A stretch of DNA of 64,000 nucleotides from Bursaphelenchus xylophilus. Lineage: Eukaryota > Nematoda > Chromadorea > Rhabditida > Aphelenchoididae. Positions within the stretch are counted from its first letter, which is position 1; each line of letters starts with the position of its first letter. Below the pieces are notes generated by a model. That model worked only from the letters and a program-made list of their open reading frames with translations. It had not been told where the DNA came from and made no database searches. Location of the stretch: assembly GCA_904066235.2 (NCBI GenBank), contig CAJFCV020000004.1:7936001-8000000 (forward strand). The letters run 5' to 3'. A program made the position numbers and the translations under genes. Shown in pieces: positions 47,463 through 59,340 of the stretch.

Positions 47463-47529
47463 CCGAACTGTTGGAAGGGTGATAATAGAACGGACTGACG
47501 ATCAGTTTCGGACTGCAAATCAATTCATA

Positions 47530-48058
47530 ATGGCTGACGTTCGCACTCAACTTCTTAACTCGATGGATTCGGTTCATCTGGGAGTAACTCAGGCCGACAA
47601 ACAAGCGGGCGTTGACTTCTACAAACAGTAAGTTCTTGACACACAATGTTACCGAAATACATATAATTTTGCATGGAGCACTACCTTATTTATTTGTTTG
47701 TAGCCTTTTCACCAGCGCCCCTCAAGTCCGCCAATACTTCAAAGGAGCTGAAAACTACACCGCCAACGATGTCGAAACCAGCGAAAGATTCCACAGACTC
47801 GGCCGTCGTCTTATTCTTGCCCTCCACTTCATTGCATCCAACGCCGACCATCCAGAGACCATCAAAGCCTACGCCCGGGAGCAAGCCATCTTCCACCATG
47901 GCTTCAAAATGGACCCCGCTCTCTGGAAGGCCTTCTTGGACATCTGGATCGCCTTCTTGAATCAGAAGGGCCCTGTTCCTCAAGCCACTATTGATGCCTG
48001 GTCCAAGACATGGCCCATCTTTGCTGAGGAACTAGTCAACCACGACAAGACTCTTTAA
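47530..48058 (+). CDS. Globin, GLB-1-like (gene 1)
   Basis: Haem-binding globin that carries or senses oxygen. Two exons (47530-47627, 47704-48058) give 150 residues, the normal single-domain length, without a signal peptide, so it is cytoplasmic. The intron splits codon 33 after its second base, which aligns to the classic globin position B12.2; no second (G7) intron is present. Recognisable points are VDFYK with Tyr at B10, QYFKGAENYTANDV (CD region, Phe CD1), and the proximal His F8 in FHHGFKMDPALW. The distal E7 position is Leu (FHRLGRRL), where globin gene 2 and GLB-1-type nematode globins have Gln. AATAAA at 48113-48118 is the likely poly(A) signal. It is convergent with its paralogue. 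Confidence 0.92.
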
Positions 48059-48214
48059 ATATTGTGCTGAGTGTGGTAAAGGGAGAAACACCGAATTATT
48101 TTAAAGTAAATGAATAAACCCAATTTACGCTTTACTAACGTGGATTTATTATGTCCTTCTAATGCATAAAACAGAGATGAAATGTGATATAAATTGCAAA
48201 ATCGATGATTATTT

Positions 48215-48768
48215 TCAATCGTGTCCAACTCCGATCTCCTTGCCATATCGAACGCACTCCTCAGCGAAAATAGTGCCGACCTCAATCCAATCCTTCTTTG
48301 TCTGCTCATCCACAGGTCCTCGGCTGGCCAAATATCCAAGCCAAACGTCAAAGAATGCTCTCCACAGAGCGTGTTGCATCTTGAATGGGCGATGGCGGAT
48401 AACTTGTTCTCGAGCGTAGGCCTTTATAATCTCGGGCTGATCAGCATTGGTAGCAAGGAAGTGGCAGGCGAGTATCAAGCGTCGGCCTTGTTTCTCAAAT
48501 CGTTCGCTTTTCTGGACATCATCCGCAGTGTATTTCTCAGCTCCTTTGAAGTAGACGCGGAGATCAGGGAAGTTGGTGAAGAAGCTGAAAAACAAAAACA
48601 CCAATTTTCCAATATAACCGGTTTTACTAACCAAAACAAATCTCTGATTATCCACTGAAAGTCAACTTACTACTTATAGAAATCCTTTCCAACTTGTTCA
48701 TCATTAGGCCCAACAGTCACATTATGGAGTGAAAGGGAAGAAAGCAGCCGTTGTCTAACTTCAGTCAT
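48215..48768 (-). CDS. Globin, GLB-1-like (gene 2)
   Basis: Paralogue of globin gene 1, tail to tail with it. Exons 48671-48768 and 48215-48584 give 155 residues. The intron again splits codon 33 after the second base (B12.2), and exon 1 is also 98 nt. It carries Tyr at B10 (KDFYKYF), FFTNFPDLRVYFKGAEKYTA, Gln at distal E7 (FEKQGRRL), proximal His F8 (VIRHRPFKM) and HALWRAFFDVW. TyrB10 with GlnE7 is the pair known from high-affinity nematode globins such as that of Ascaris. The 3' poly(A) signal is the minus-strand AATAAA at 48145-48150. Confidence 0.92.
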
Positions 48769-48808
48769 CTTGGAATAAAGTCTGAAATACAGAGCAATAC
48801 ATGGCGAT

Positions 48809-48816
48809 TTTATATA
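48809..48816 (-). promoter_or_regulatory. TATA box of globin gene 2
   Basis: On the minus strand the sequence reads GGTATATAAAATCG, about 40 nt before the start codon at 48768, matching the TATA context of globin gene 1. Confidence 0.65.
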
Positions 48817-49978
48817 CCCACAAAACAACGCGTAAATTCTCTGTCGAAACCATCAATCTACTAAGAGTCACGCAGAAACCGCCCGCTTTGTTTGAAAGTT
48901 TAAAGACAAGAGATCAAAGTTAAAACAGAAAAATTGCTTGGGAAGGTTTATTTCGCTGAAACAAGCTTGTTTTCATCAAGGCCTTGTTTCACATTTATGG
49001 TACATTTCCAGTATGATACATGCGGTTAAAAGGGGCTGTGGCCCTCTCTCTGTTTACACACATAAATTTGATTACTAGAATGCAAAGTAAGCTTCCTAAT
49101 TGCTACACCTAATAAGATTTATGATACGGTAGCTGAAAATTCACCTGCGGATGTATAAATATTATGAATCTTAAATAGAATTAAATTTCCATGAAACAAG
49201 CAAAAGAAATCGTCCCATTACAATGCCAACGGATAAGTCATCTTCCAGACACTCACAGAAAAAGAGGTAGATAATTAAACCTTTCTTTAACCTAAGATAC
49301 CCGAATTACAAATCAAGTTTTATTGCGTCTATAATATTTACTTATACAATGAGCAGTTCAAAGACTCACTTCAGAAGCGTGAGCACCGTGAAGCCTCGAC
49401 GAAGCCGAGGTCAAGAGAACACAAATGCAACTGTTGTGTCTCTTATTTTAGCTCATTTACTTGTCTACCTCCCTTAATCAACCGTACTTGCGGATTCCCT
49501 CTCTTTTATACGCCGAACGGACAAAGACCAACTACGTCACTCAAACATAAAATACTTTTGTGTCGCTGTTAAGGGATAGGTGGGCGCTCCTATCGTGCTG
49601 TCTTGCCCTTTTCGGGGATTCGACCGATCAACGGGCCGGTCGAATAATAAACTCTACGTACCGAAAACAAAAACAGAGCATGGGACAGAGGCACTGCTGT
49701 AATCTAAATTGTTCATTCCAAGGACCTTCTGATCTTGCGACGGAAGATTGTAGTTTACTTTTAGTCATCTTTTTTTTTGGGGAAAGTTACCCGGCGTTGG
49801 CTGAAGAATTCTTTGAACTGTTTCAGCTGGAGTCAGTGCAAATCAAAAGCTCAAATTAAAGGATATTCGTCGTGTTGAAGAATAGCTATTATTAAACAAA
49901 CTATTAGTATTTAAAATTCCCGACATCAAAAAAATTACAGAAATTTAGTTGTACTCTTCAAAGTTGGGTTTAAGAATG
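48817..49978. other. Intergenic, globin 2 upstream region
   Basis: About 1.2 kb to the mariner element. A short dyad (TTCGACCG...CGGTCGAA) occurs near 49618-49647. No gene is supported. Confidence 0.4.
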
Positions 49979-49980
49979 TA

Positions 49981-51225
49981 TTAGGTTGTCCCACAAATAA
50001 TGTCGTTCTTCAAAAGGTTTTTTGTACAAAGAAATTTACCGTAATAACGAGAATATTTTTGATCAAGATAATCACCATGTGTTATACCACGCTATTGCAA
50101 CGCGTTGAAAGCATTTTTTTTGTCAGCGGCTTTGAAACCCCGGCTTCTGGAGCCGCTGAAACTTTTGAAGGCCCACTCAACAGGGTCTTGATTGATAAAT
50201 TCCCTACCACGGATGAAACCCATTTGATTCTTGGAAAGGTAGCAGTCTGTTTGAGACATGCCTAGCGAGTACTCCGGACGAAGGAGAGTCCCGTATCTCC
50301 ATTAACTCAACTTCTGGAGCGTCGTCTTTACAACGTGGGGTTGCGCATCGTCGTCTCGAACTTTTGGAATTCCGCGGCGTGTTTTTAAAGGCTTATTCTG
50401 CCATAAGCTGCCTATCTGAATGCAGCATGACCCAGCATTTACATTTTGGCCAACTTTCAACGAGCTGCATTGTGAGATACCCATGCTGCACCATCCAACA
50501 GTGCCCATCACCCTGTTTATGGGGGGTCGCTTTGCCAAGTGCCCTGTTGGTACCCTCGGTGGACTCCATTGGGCACACCTGATTGTCGTACAGGATCTGC
50601 TCTTCATCACGGGTCTCGATCCGATCTAGAAAACCCGGCTCTTCGGATTGCAAAACGAACAAACGTGACACCTCGATTCTGTGGTTCGGTCCATTAATAT
50701 GGGAAAAAGCTGCCGAGCATTTTGTGGAATTCCATCGACTTCCAACGGTTAGCCGCCGATTATTTCAACACCCAGACGATGTCAGAGACGCGTTGGATGT
50801 TGATTCTAGGATATCTGACAACTAATGGGTAAATTCAGGGTAAATTCATAAAGTTCAGATGCTGGACTTTATCTTTGGGTCCCTCACCGTCAGATCGAAA
50901 TTTTTTGAACCATCGTTTCACCGTGTTCATACTCACATCAGACTCGCCGAACACGCCGTTGATATTTTGTGTAACTCCTGTAACTTTCATACCCTGTTTT
51001 TGCAGGTACAACACGGCGACACGAATCGGCTTTTTTTTCATAATTTTGGATAAGGGCTAAAAAAGTTTAATTTGATCCAAATTTGACAAACGATATATCG
51101 AACGAAAGCTTGACTTCTCGACTACAAAACGATGCAATATTGCAATATTTTATTGTCGTTTACCTTTTTTACAGACTTTGGAAACTGCCCCTCTCGAAAA
51201 CGACATTATTTGTGGGACAACCTAA
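49981..51225 (-). mobile_element. Mariner-family transposon, degenerate, 1245 bp
   Basis: Perfect 27-bp terminal inverted repeats at 49981-50007 and 51199-51225 start TTAGGTTGTCCCACAAATAA, the typical mariner end. The element is flanked by the expected TA target duplication (49979-49980 and 51226-51227). The length matches intact mariner elements. The transposase lies on the minus strand but is broken. Confidence 0.95.
50302..51041 (-). pseudogene. Mariner transposase, inactivated
   Basis: The N-terminal helix-turn-helix part begins at 51041 and includes VSMNTVKRWFKKFRSDGEG. The frame stops at 50835. Middle-domain fragments in other frames include FLDRIETRDEEQILYDN (catalytic region, with the usual GDE read as RDE) and, further on, RDDDAQPH followed by TLQKL, corresponding to the DNARPH region. 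At least two frame changes and a stop interrupt it, so it cannot encode an active enzyme. Confidence 0.85.
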
Positions 51226-51227
51226 TA

Positions 51228-54200
51228 TATATTCAAATTACTGCGGTGTACTTATCCTTTTGTGTTTGGTTTGCCGTTTAAAGCCTGCTTTTAGTTTGCA
51301 CTTAACATAAGTATTGCAAGTCGATAGGGTATTTTCGTTTTTTGTAGCAGAGAACATTCCAACCATGAAGGCACAGATTGAACCCTGTTAATCCTACTTC
51401 CGCATGTCTCTTTATCTCAGTTTTACTGTTGACCTCAACAGATTCTTTTTTTATGTCAGCAGGAGTAAATAAACGTGATTGGAGGGAATTTACTCTTTTC
51501 GTTTTCCTTGAAATTGCAGATAATTAAAAAACGAAAAACGTGCTCCAAACCAGGCAGCGAACCCGTTAAACTTACAGATTTATGAGTAAACCACAGAAAA
51601 TTTTGTAGTTTATGCGCACAAAGAGACCCACAACTTCAACACGACGTTTCCAATGCTCTTTCTAAAGTTCAGTCCGCGCAAAAAGCTAATTCAAAAATTA
51701 GCAAAATGGAGAATTCACTCTCATTACAGCGCTATGGGGTTAATTGTGCCTATCCCAACATAATATTATGTTAAGCTCCTATTGTAATGAGTGGGTTAAG
51801 GCGATTGATTGTTTTGTTTTTTACAAAAATTTATACAAAGACAGTTGTACTTTCTTCTAAAAGTATAAGGTAAGAACATTGTGTAAATTGTCCATAAAAG
51901 AAATTGTTGTAATCCCACCCAGGTCAGCAATTCAAATCTTTGAAACATCATCTCAATTTTGAACCCGGACCAACCGCAATTTCAAGAACCGACATGCAAA
52001 TCACCGTAAATTCGGATCTTTAATTTCCTACGATACAAATGTCAGAACGATAATAATTAAGACTCTGTGGGTGGTAGTTCACTCAAGCTCGTCAACGCAT
52101 CAAAAAATGTTTAACTAAAAATGTCAAAGATACGCATATAGCAAGGGGAAGTGGAAAGTACGTAAACACAGATCGGAGATTAGGTGTAATTTTATGAAAA
52201 AAGAGGTGGGTAGAGTTCTGTGAGTTACCGAGATCGTATGTCAGCCAGGAAAAGCTGATCCTCTTTCCAAGTCAGTGAATTGCATCATGTTGTCAATTTT
52301 CTTAACAACGGGGTGCTGGAAGCATATGAAAGTACATGTACTTTGGAATAATAACCTTTGCCAGTTTGTCAGTTCTTCATCTTGTTTTTGCTATATAGGT
52401 GTTTATCGTGGCTGTGTTATTTATTATATTACCACACCGACTTTGAAAATTGAAGTACTTGCCAAGGAGCATAGAGTTTAGTCTGGGTGATGCTTAAGTA
52501 CATAACCACCCACATAATCCTCACCAATTCGAACTAATGTTAACACTTTTAGCAATGGCCTTTTCATACACATCCCTTCATCCAAAATACTATATTTGAG
52601 ATGTATAACAAGCTGTAAACAAATCGTTGTTTTCAACTCATTACATGGGCAGTTGTCTTTGTCGTAGATCAAACTGGACTGGTTGGCCCGTTTCAACGGT
52701 GACTTTTGATTCGCGCCTTTTCCGACGTGGGAAACGAAATGTTTAAAATTTTTTTATGTTCTACGGCAAAAACAAAATTTAGGCCCATTATTAGTATAAG
52801 TGCTATCAAGCTACATTTGTTCGCTTTGTTTGTCCCGTAGTTCAAAAACTTTAAAAAAGAAGGCGTGTGCAAAAAAATCATTGTATAACTTTCAATATAA
52901 TATATGTAAATGTAGTATTGCATCCATTGAAACCTATTTCAAAAGTTCCATTTCATGCATAACGGCCTAGAACATGTATCCGCTTTGATGATTCGCTTAT
53001 TTGGCATTACAGTAGACTTCTTCACAACAAAAAATATAGTGGGCTTATGTGTATGAACCTTATGACATATCGCTGCCACTTAGACCGTACTGTCTCTAAA
53101 TGCCTCTCACACCTTTCTTGGTTGGAATAATTATAATATACCGTGATGAATCTTAATAACAAAAATCGCACTTCCGACAGCAGGGAGGTGCTGAACGTAC
53201 TTTGGAGTATGTCTTTTTCTCATTTTTATGATTATATTTTCTGCAGAATCACCCATGCAAAGATTAGGTCAATGGGGAATGCAGAGGGCATTGGGTGGTC
53301 TTTTTTTGTTTATCTATCTACCGAAGATACTATTTTACTCGTAATTGTGTAGTTCTCTCAAGAGACAATTACCCCGTACGTGATTTGTTTGACCTGTACG
53401 GTTCAAAATAAGTAGGACTTTTATGAACCTCCCGGCCCACACAAAGAAAACTTTTTGACTCGGTGGCTTCTCAAAACCTGACGAAAGGCCAGTTTCATCA
53501 TCTGAGAAACACAGAGAATTAAGAAAAATTTGCTTTTGTATTCCTCAACATTTTAATGTTCCCTGCATTTCGTACAATCCGCCTTCGTGATTCGGCCCGC
53601 AATAATCCCAAAGACTGTTTATATCCTCCTTCTTTCTAAGCTCATTGTAAGCAATCCTCGAATAACATTTGATTTGATGCCCCAGGCAGTAGCGGGTTTC
53701 TTTCTTATGTTCATCTTACTGTTGATAATTTTTTTAAAACTGCCTCAACCATAAATCAGATATACTGTATATTGTAATGTGCTACGTATTTGCATGACAT
53801 GACCACGCAGTTTTACTTTTAAGTTTATATGGTTCTGTCTTTGAGAAATTTGAACCTGATACTACAACGAACTATAGTATAAATATAAACAGCACTTTAT
53901 GTATGTTTTTGGTAATTTGAGAGCTTGTTTTTTCCATGAACTTAGTTCAATAGATTACTGTGGACAGAAATCTGCAAGCTGGGTATGAAAGCGCTAATAA
54001 AGTTCAAATTTGGGCAACGATGACCAAGCGTTCACCTTACAGTTACAGCTTGCTCGTTATGGAAGTTTTGAAAGTTAATGTGTAAACAAAAAATTTTGGA
54101 ATTGAAGACAAGACTGCTTTTCGAAGCTATTTATTTCTACCATAATGCCGCTGTTGACAGCACAAGATTAAGATTTGTGAAAACTGAGTTCACAGGGCCT

Positions 54201-54808
54201 GCTATGGTCGAAGTTTCAACCAAGGTTCAGAAAATCTTATACGCCTTTCCTGGTCTTATTGAGAAAATTCTCTAAAAAATCATTGTTTTATACGCAAAAT
54301 TCGAAACGGCATGGCCAAAGTACCGTCTTAAACATTTTGTAAATCTTGCCGTCCAGCCATGCTCTCGAACCTTGACTTTCTAATTACTTTTTACTTTCAC
54401 CGCTTTTTACTAGTAAATACTACTCATTAAGTCATCATAGCAAGAGATCAAACACTGTATTGGTCTGAGTTTAACTAAATTGCCGCATGCAAGGCACGCC
54501 CCTTTTGCATAATATTGGGTAAAGTATATACCAGGTCAGTCTCAAAAATTGTCGCTGTCGCAACAGCAATCTCTGTCGAGTTCCTTGTTTCGAGATTAAT
54601 GATTCAAGTTTTTCGTCTTGGAGCCTAAACTTAATTACGTACACCCGTCAGACCCTTTCAAAAACATTCTAATTTTGTTTTCAATTCCCTCTGACTGCTA
54701 TTCAGCTGTTTTCTCGGTACGGAATGTTGCGATTTGCCAATTGCTTTAGCGTTTGAGGTTTGGTGTATGTGTTCCAGGTTAACTTGGAGATTCTTTCAGA
54801 GAGGAATC
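51228..54808. other. Intergenic, 3.6 kb, nothing recognised
   Basis: AT-rich, with only short frames. The right end contains the promoter of the chemoreceptor gene, with an acceptor-like TTCTTTCAG ending at about 54799 for probable trans-splicing. Confidence 0.45.
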
Positions 54809-56194
54809 ATGGAGGTATACCTCTTCGAACCCGAAAAGTACAATCTACTGTACAACTGCTCATTTTATGATTGGAATATCATCCCAAGAGAAGAAAGAAG
54901 ACACCGGTTTCTGGCGGTGATACTGCTCTTCTTCTACTTCGCCACCATTGTAAGTAAAAAAGCATCAGCATTATTTAGCGAAGACATCATTTTTTTGGGC
55001 GAATAGACGCGCACTGTGCAGTTTCCCAAAACATTTTAATTTTAGTCTCTGTACGTTCCCTGCCTTGCTGCCATGATGTCTTCCGAGAACCGTCGACGCT
55101 CCAGCTACCAATTGATGTTTCTCCTCGGTTGCATGCACATCTGTGGCCTTCAAACTTGCGGGTTGATGACTGGAATCCATGGGTATTATGGTCACGTCTT
55201 CTGTGATTTCCCTCGCGAAATGTATTTCTTCGGTTCGATGGGAGTCTGTAAGTCCAATCTGTTCGATTACAATTTCTTCACGTGTTTTTTACATCAGTCC
55301 CTGTATATTACAGCGGACTAATTGAAATTGTTTTAGCCATGTGGTGTGCCAGCACGATGACATCATTATTTTTGGGTATTAATCGGTGCGTGGAATTGTT
55401 GAGTGTCTATTGGGCTGACGTTCTGTTCGGAGGGTACTGTAAATTGTTCTGGATTATCACTCCAATCGCATACTTCTTCATGTTCTTCTTTTTCACGCCT
55501 AGTGCGTTTTTCAATGGCCAAATGATGACTTGGTTTTTCAATCCGCATTATGGCTATTACGAGGATGTGGATCTACGGGTAAGATTGCAAAAAGACGAGG
55601 CAAAATACATGTAGGATATGAATACATACCCTATTTTTCAGTATGAAAGCTTCTTTCACTCCGTCAACAATTTGTTTGTGATCGTCGCCCATTCCGGGGT
55701 TTATGTCCTCTTCTTTTTCATCTACATTCGACGAACCAGAATGGCGCAAACTGAGAAAAAGCTGAGGGACAACTCGGTAAGTTTAAAACAACTTCTAATG
55801 TCAAATACAAAACCAACATCTGCCAACCATCAATTTCCAGACTTATATCCAAATTCTGCTCCTCGGACTAATCCATCTCATTGCCGCCATATCCTACGTG
55901 GTAATCCAGTACCTTCCAGTGAATTTCTACTCAACATTGGTTGCGTCTGCAGCTTATTTAGGATCGCATGGTAAGTTATCTTCTCCTTGATGATGTCCAA
56001 GGTAAAAAATATTCAAACCTCGCGATTTCTTTGCAGGCATGCCTCCATTGATCTACATATGCTGTAACAAGACGATACGAATGTGGATTCAGCGGAAAAT
56101 ATTTGGACTTCATCAAAAAATTGGCAACTCTGCCGAATTTTCAAAGTTCAGATCTCACCGAGTGTCGTCAGAAGGTGCGACAAATCTACATTGA
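54809..56194 (+). CDS. Serpentine chemoreceptor, SRT-like (seven-transmembrane GPCR)
   Basis: Nematode chemosensory G-protein-coupled receptor, expected in sensory neuron membranes. Six exons in phase (54809-54949, 55046-55247, 55298-55578, 55642-55776, 55841-55970, 56037-56194) give 348 residues, normal for the family. The short N-terminus has the SRT-like YNLLYNCSFYDWNIIP, followed by seven hydrophobic segments. These include LAVILLFFYFATIS, YQLMFLLGCMHICGLQ, YYSGLIEIVLAMWCAS, KLFWIITPIAYFFMFFFF, LFVIVAHSGVYVLFFFIYI, ILLLGLIHLIAAISYVV and a last one ending PPLIYICCNKTIR. A Ser/basic C-tail closes it. The start follows a TTTCAG acceptor by 9 nt. AATAAA at 56222-56227 is the probable poly(A) signal. 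No paralogue lies within the window, although the family is usually clustered. Confidence 0.85.
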
Positions 56195-56314
56195 TCTCAA
56201 ATAGAATTGATCTCGCAACAAAATAAATGCATAATGCATAATAAACATAAGGAAATAAACCTTTACTAAACATATTTTATCATAGATAGTATCTGAATAA
56301 CTATAAAGTCATCG

Positions 56315-57564
56315 CTATTTCTTCGCAATAGGTTCCAGGTTGCTAGAAGTGATTCTGGAGCGGCTTCGCTCGCTAGAGGCGCTGGAACTTCGGCTTCTTC
56401 TTTTACGAGATTTTGAGAGAGAGGTCTGAGAAGAAGATCGAGATCTGGAACTCAGACGAGAAACCGCAGTTTCGTCCTTCATTCGGGAAAGAACACGCGA
56501 AAAGCGGTGATTTTGGAACTCTGGAAAAGGGACAATCACTCCAGTGGGTTCAGTGTAGCTTCCAGCGAGGCAAGTAATCACCATTAGAAGGCCAAAGATG
56601 TAGAAGACCCTGAAATTAGATTAAATTACGCAATTTTGAGGGAACTTACGCCGTAATAATCAGAATGCAAAAGAATTGCTTGCTGTAGTACCATCTTTCC
56701 TGCATTAGAGGCGCCTGATCCAATCTGTTCTAAAAATTTATATTTAGGTAATAAATCTAACAAAAAAAAATTTTTTCATAATATTTGATCGAATAACAAA
56801 TAACTCACAACAACAAGACTAACTGGGCAAGTAGAAACCGTTTGCTTCACCGTAATTTCCTTAACTTCTCCAGTCCATAGTTCAAAAAGGCATGAATGCG
56901 GAAACGTTGACCTGCCTCCCTCTTCCTCGATGGAAACAAAAGTCCGGAACACGCTCACGTTGAATGACACCTCTCGAAGAGAAATATTGTCAGTTGTACC
57001 TAAACTTAAAATACAACCAAAAATGTTTTTGCTTACCAGTTAGAATAGCCGCTCTGCTTTTGCCATCAAGGAAGTAGCGCGTGTCGACCGTGAAAAGACG
57101 GCATTCACCCGCAAATAAACTTATCTTTTTGGATTTATTCCTGAAATTGAAATTGGAGCAAAACTTGGGCCTAAGGAGAAAATAGGTATGTTATACCACA
57201 CATTACTTACAAACCACATTTCATCATCGGTTCCATCTTAAAGAAAACATAGCCGTGGTTCAACTTTTGCTGAGTGTACAATCCAAGCTTGTGATCTTGA
57301 CATAATACATCAATCTTCCTGTAATACAACAGCTATTATATATTATACATTGCCAGCCAAAGAAAAGGTTCAAAAAAAATTTAAAAAAGGTTCAGAAACT
57401 TCTCTGAACCATTTAGGGACAGTTATTAGCACTTACACATTCCCGTCATCTAGCTCTGACCGGGACTCGCAGTATGCGGACGTTCTTATTGCATTCGCAT
57501 CAACATCTATGGAAATCCCGATCAAAAATGCAACCGTAAAGAGAAGCAGCCAGCTCGATACCAT
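56315..57564 (-). CDS. Single-pass membrane protein with Arg/Ser-rich tail, family not recognised
   Basis: A signal peptide (MVSSWLLLFTVAFLIGISID) from ATG 57564 leads into a luminal or extracellular region of roughly 200 residues. That region has spaced cysteines (AYCES, VLCQDHK, MMKCG, GECRL, HSCLF, STCPV) and N-glycosylation sites (NIS, NVS). A membrane segment (FFCILIITAVFYIFGLLMV) precedes a cytoplasmic tail with dense Arg-Ser repeats (SRSRSSSQTSLSKSRKRRSR). Exons lie near 57433-57564, 57225-57321, 57040-57150, 56805-57000, 56648-56731 and 56315-56610; phases at the checked junctions agree. The stop is at 56315-56317. The family is not recognised; the fold of the luminal part is unknown. 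It is divergent from the RBM34-like gene, with 282 bp between the start codons. Confidence 0.75.
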
Positions 57565-57846
57565 GGTTTCTCGTTGGAATGACCATTTTTGCAGACTTTT
57601 TCCATCAAGAAAGCAAAGTGCGCAAAAAATTTACATGAAATTTTTGTAGGTTTTAATTTGTCGTATAAAATGGTGCTGCAAACTGCAGTTTTTTTGTGGG
57701 CGCAGGTTGCGAATAACCTATTGCCGAAAAAATATTTTTACAGAGCTTTTTTGCAAATTTGGCGTATTTGATCGAGAATGTAGCTGAATTTCGTGGTTTT
57801 TTATGTTTATCTGATATGGATTTGTTTTAGGAACTTCAATTTTAAA

Positions 57847-59340
57847 ATGGGTGTAGCGAAGCGTGTCCAGCCGAAGAAACTGAAGGCCAAATCAACAGTT
57901 CGTTTGGATAACAAGTTTGCACAGAAACGTATTGTGTTCGACGACGAAGAAGAATCAGAAGAGACTCCAGAAGTTGTTCGGAAGCAGATTCAGAAGCCCG
58001 AAAAGAAGGGAAAGAAGACTCTCACTGCAAAGGATTTCTTGAAGGATGCTGCTGTTGATAAAGATGATGGCTCTAGTGATGAGGAAGTGAATGTTAACAG
58101 CAAAGTTGGCCAAACCAAGGCAAAAGGGAAGAAAGCTGACGTTGGCGCTCAAAAGAAGGTCGTGAAGAAGGTTGTTATAGAGAAAAAAGAAGAATTAGAC
58201 GACGAGGAGGGTTCGTCAAGCGATGTCAGGCAGAATGTTGCGACTAATAAGGCTGGGGTAAAGAAAGCCGCAAAAGTTGTCAAGGATAAAAAGGTTAATA
58301 ATAAAGTTGCGGAAAATGGAGCAGCATCAACTCCGGAATCTGCGAAAAAGCAGAAGAAGTCCAAGAAAACCGACAAGACTGAAGAGAAAGAGCATAAACC
58401 TCGATTTGACTACAATACGGCTACAGATCGGACTGTTTTTGTTGGAAATGTGAAGATGGAAACGAAAAGAAAAACAATTGAGAAGCTGTTCAAGCCCTAT
58501 GGAGAAGTTGAGGCATGTTATAAACGCTCTTTGCTTGGCAAAACTGAGAAGTTGACCAAGAAAATGTTTGGAACCGATAAGAAATTGAACAAATCTGTAA
58601 AGGACGCCACCTTTTATGTGAGATTTGTGAAGGCGGAAGATGCCAAAAGAGCTCTTGAAGTGTAAGTTCTCTTTTTTTGTTTTTCGGGTTTTAGAGAAAG
58701 TAGGCGACACATCAGGATGTAATTCCCTTTCTTACACGCCTTTTTTTAGCAACGGAACCGAGCTTGACGGCCGTATTCTTCGAGTAACCATCAGTTCTAA
58801 GAAGCAGGTCGATTCATCCAGGTCCGTTTTCGTTGGAAATCTTCGACGAGAAGTCACTGAGCAAGAACTCTTTGACTTTGTCAAGGAACATATTGGAGCT
58901 CCGGAGGCCACCAGAATTGTTCATGACAAATTTACTGGATTTGGAAAAGGAATCGGCTTTATTACTTTCAAAGACGCCTCACAAGTTCCATTGGCATTGA
59001 ATTTAACTGGTCAAGTGCTGAGAGGAAGGCCAATTAGGGTGACGAAGATTGCGAAGAAGAATCAGGTAAATTTTGAGCTTGAAGAAATATTTTGATGTCG
59101 GATTTGACCATCGATTTTTTTTTATTTCAGCGACCGGTGGCTCAACTGAAGGATCTCAGAAAGAAGGGAGCTAAGATCGCCAAGAAACAGGAAGAGAATA
59201 ATTTGAAACAGAAGCTGGCTAACTACACCATCACCAAGAAGACTCAGATCGCTGCGACAACAACCAAAAAGATTTCAAAGAAGGCGAGGAAGGTGATCCA
59301 GAAGAAGAAGAACAAAAAGTCCAAGTCTCTATTGGCTTAA
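57847..59340 (+). CDS. RBM34/Nop12-like nucleolar protein with two RRM domains
   Basis: RNA-binding protein of the RBM34/Nop12 family, which acts in the nucleolus in large ribosomal subunit maturation. Exons 57847-58661, 58750-59065 and 59131-59340 read in phase and give 446 residues. The N-terminal 190 residues are Lys/Glu-rich with acidic clusters (FDDEEESEE, EELDDEEGSSSD). RRM1 starts at about residue 195 (RTVFVGNVKM) and has the enlarged insert typical of the family (KKMFGTDKKLNKSVKDATFYV). RRM2 starts at about 295 (RSVFVGNLRR) with GIGFITFKDA. A basic C-tail (KKISKKARKVIQKKKNKK) fits nucleolar targeting. The acceptor TGTTTTAG ending near 57830, 16 nt before the ATG, is a likely trans-splice site. 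This is a conserved housekeeping gene in a window otherwise dominated by fast-evolving families. Confidence 0.9.
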
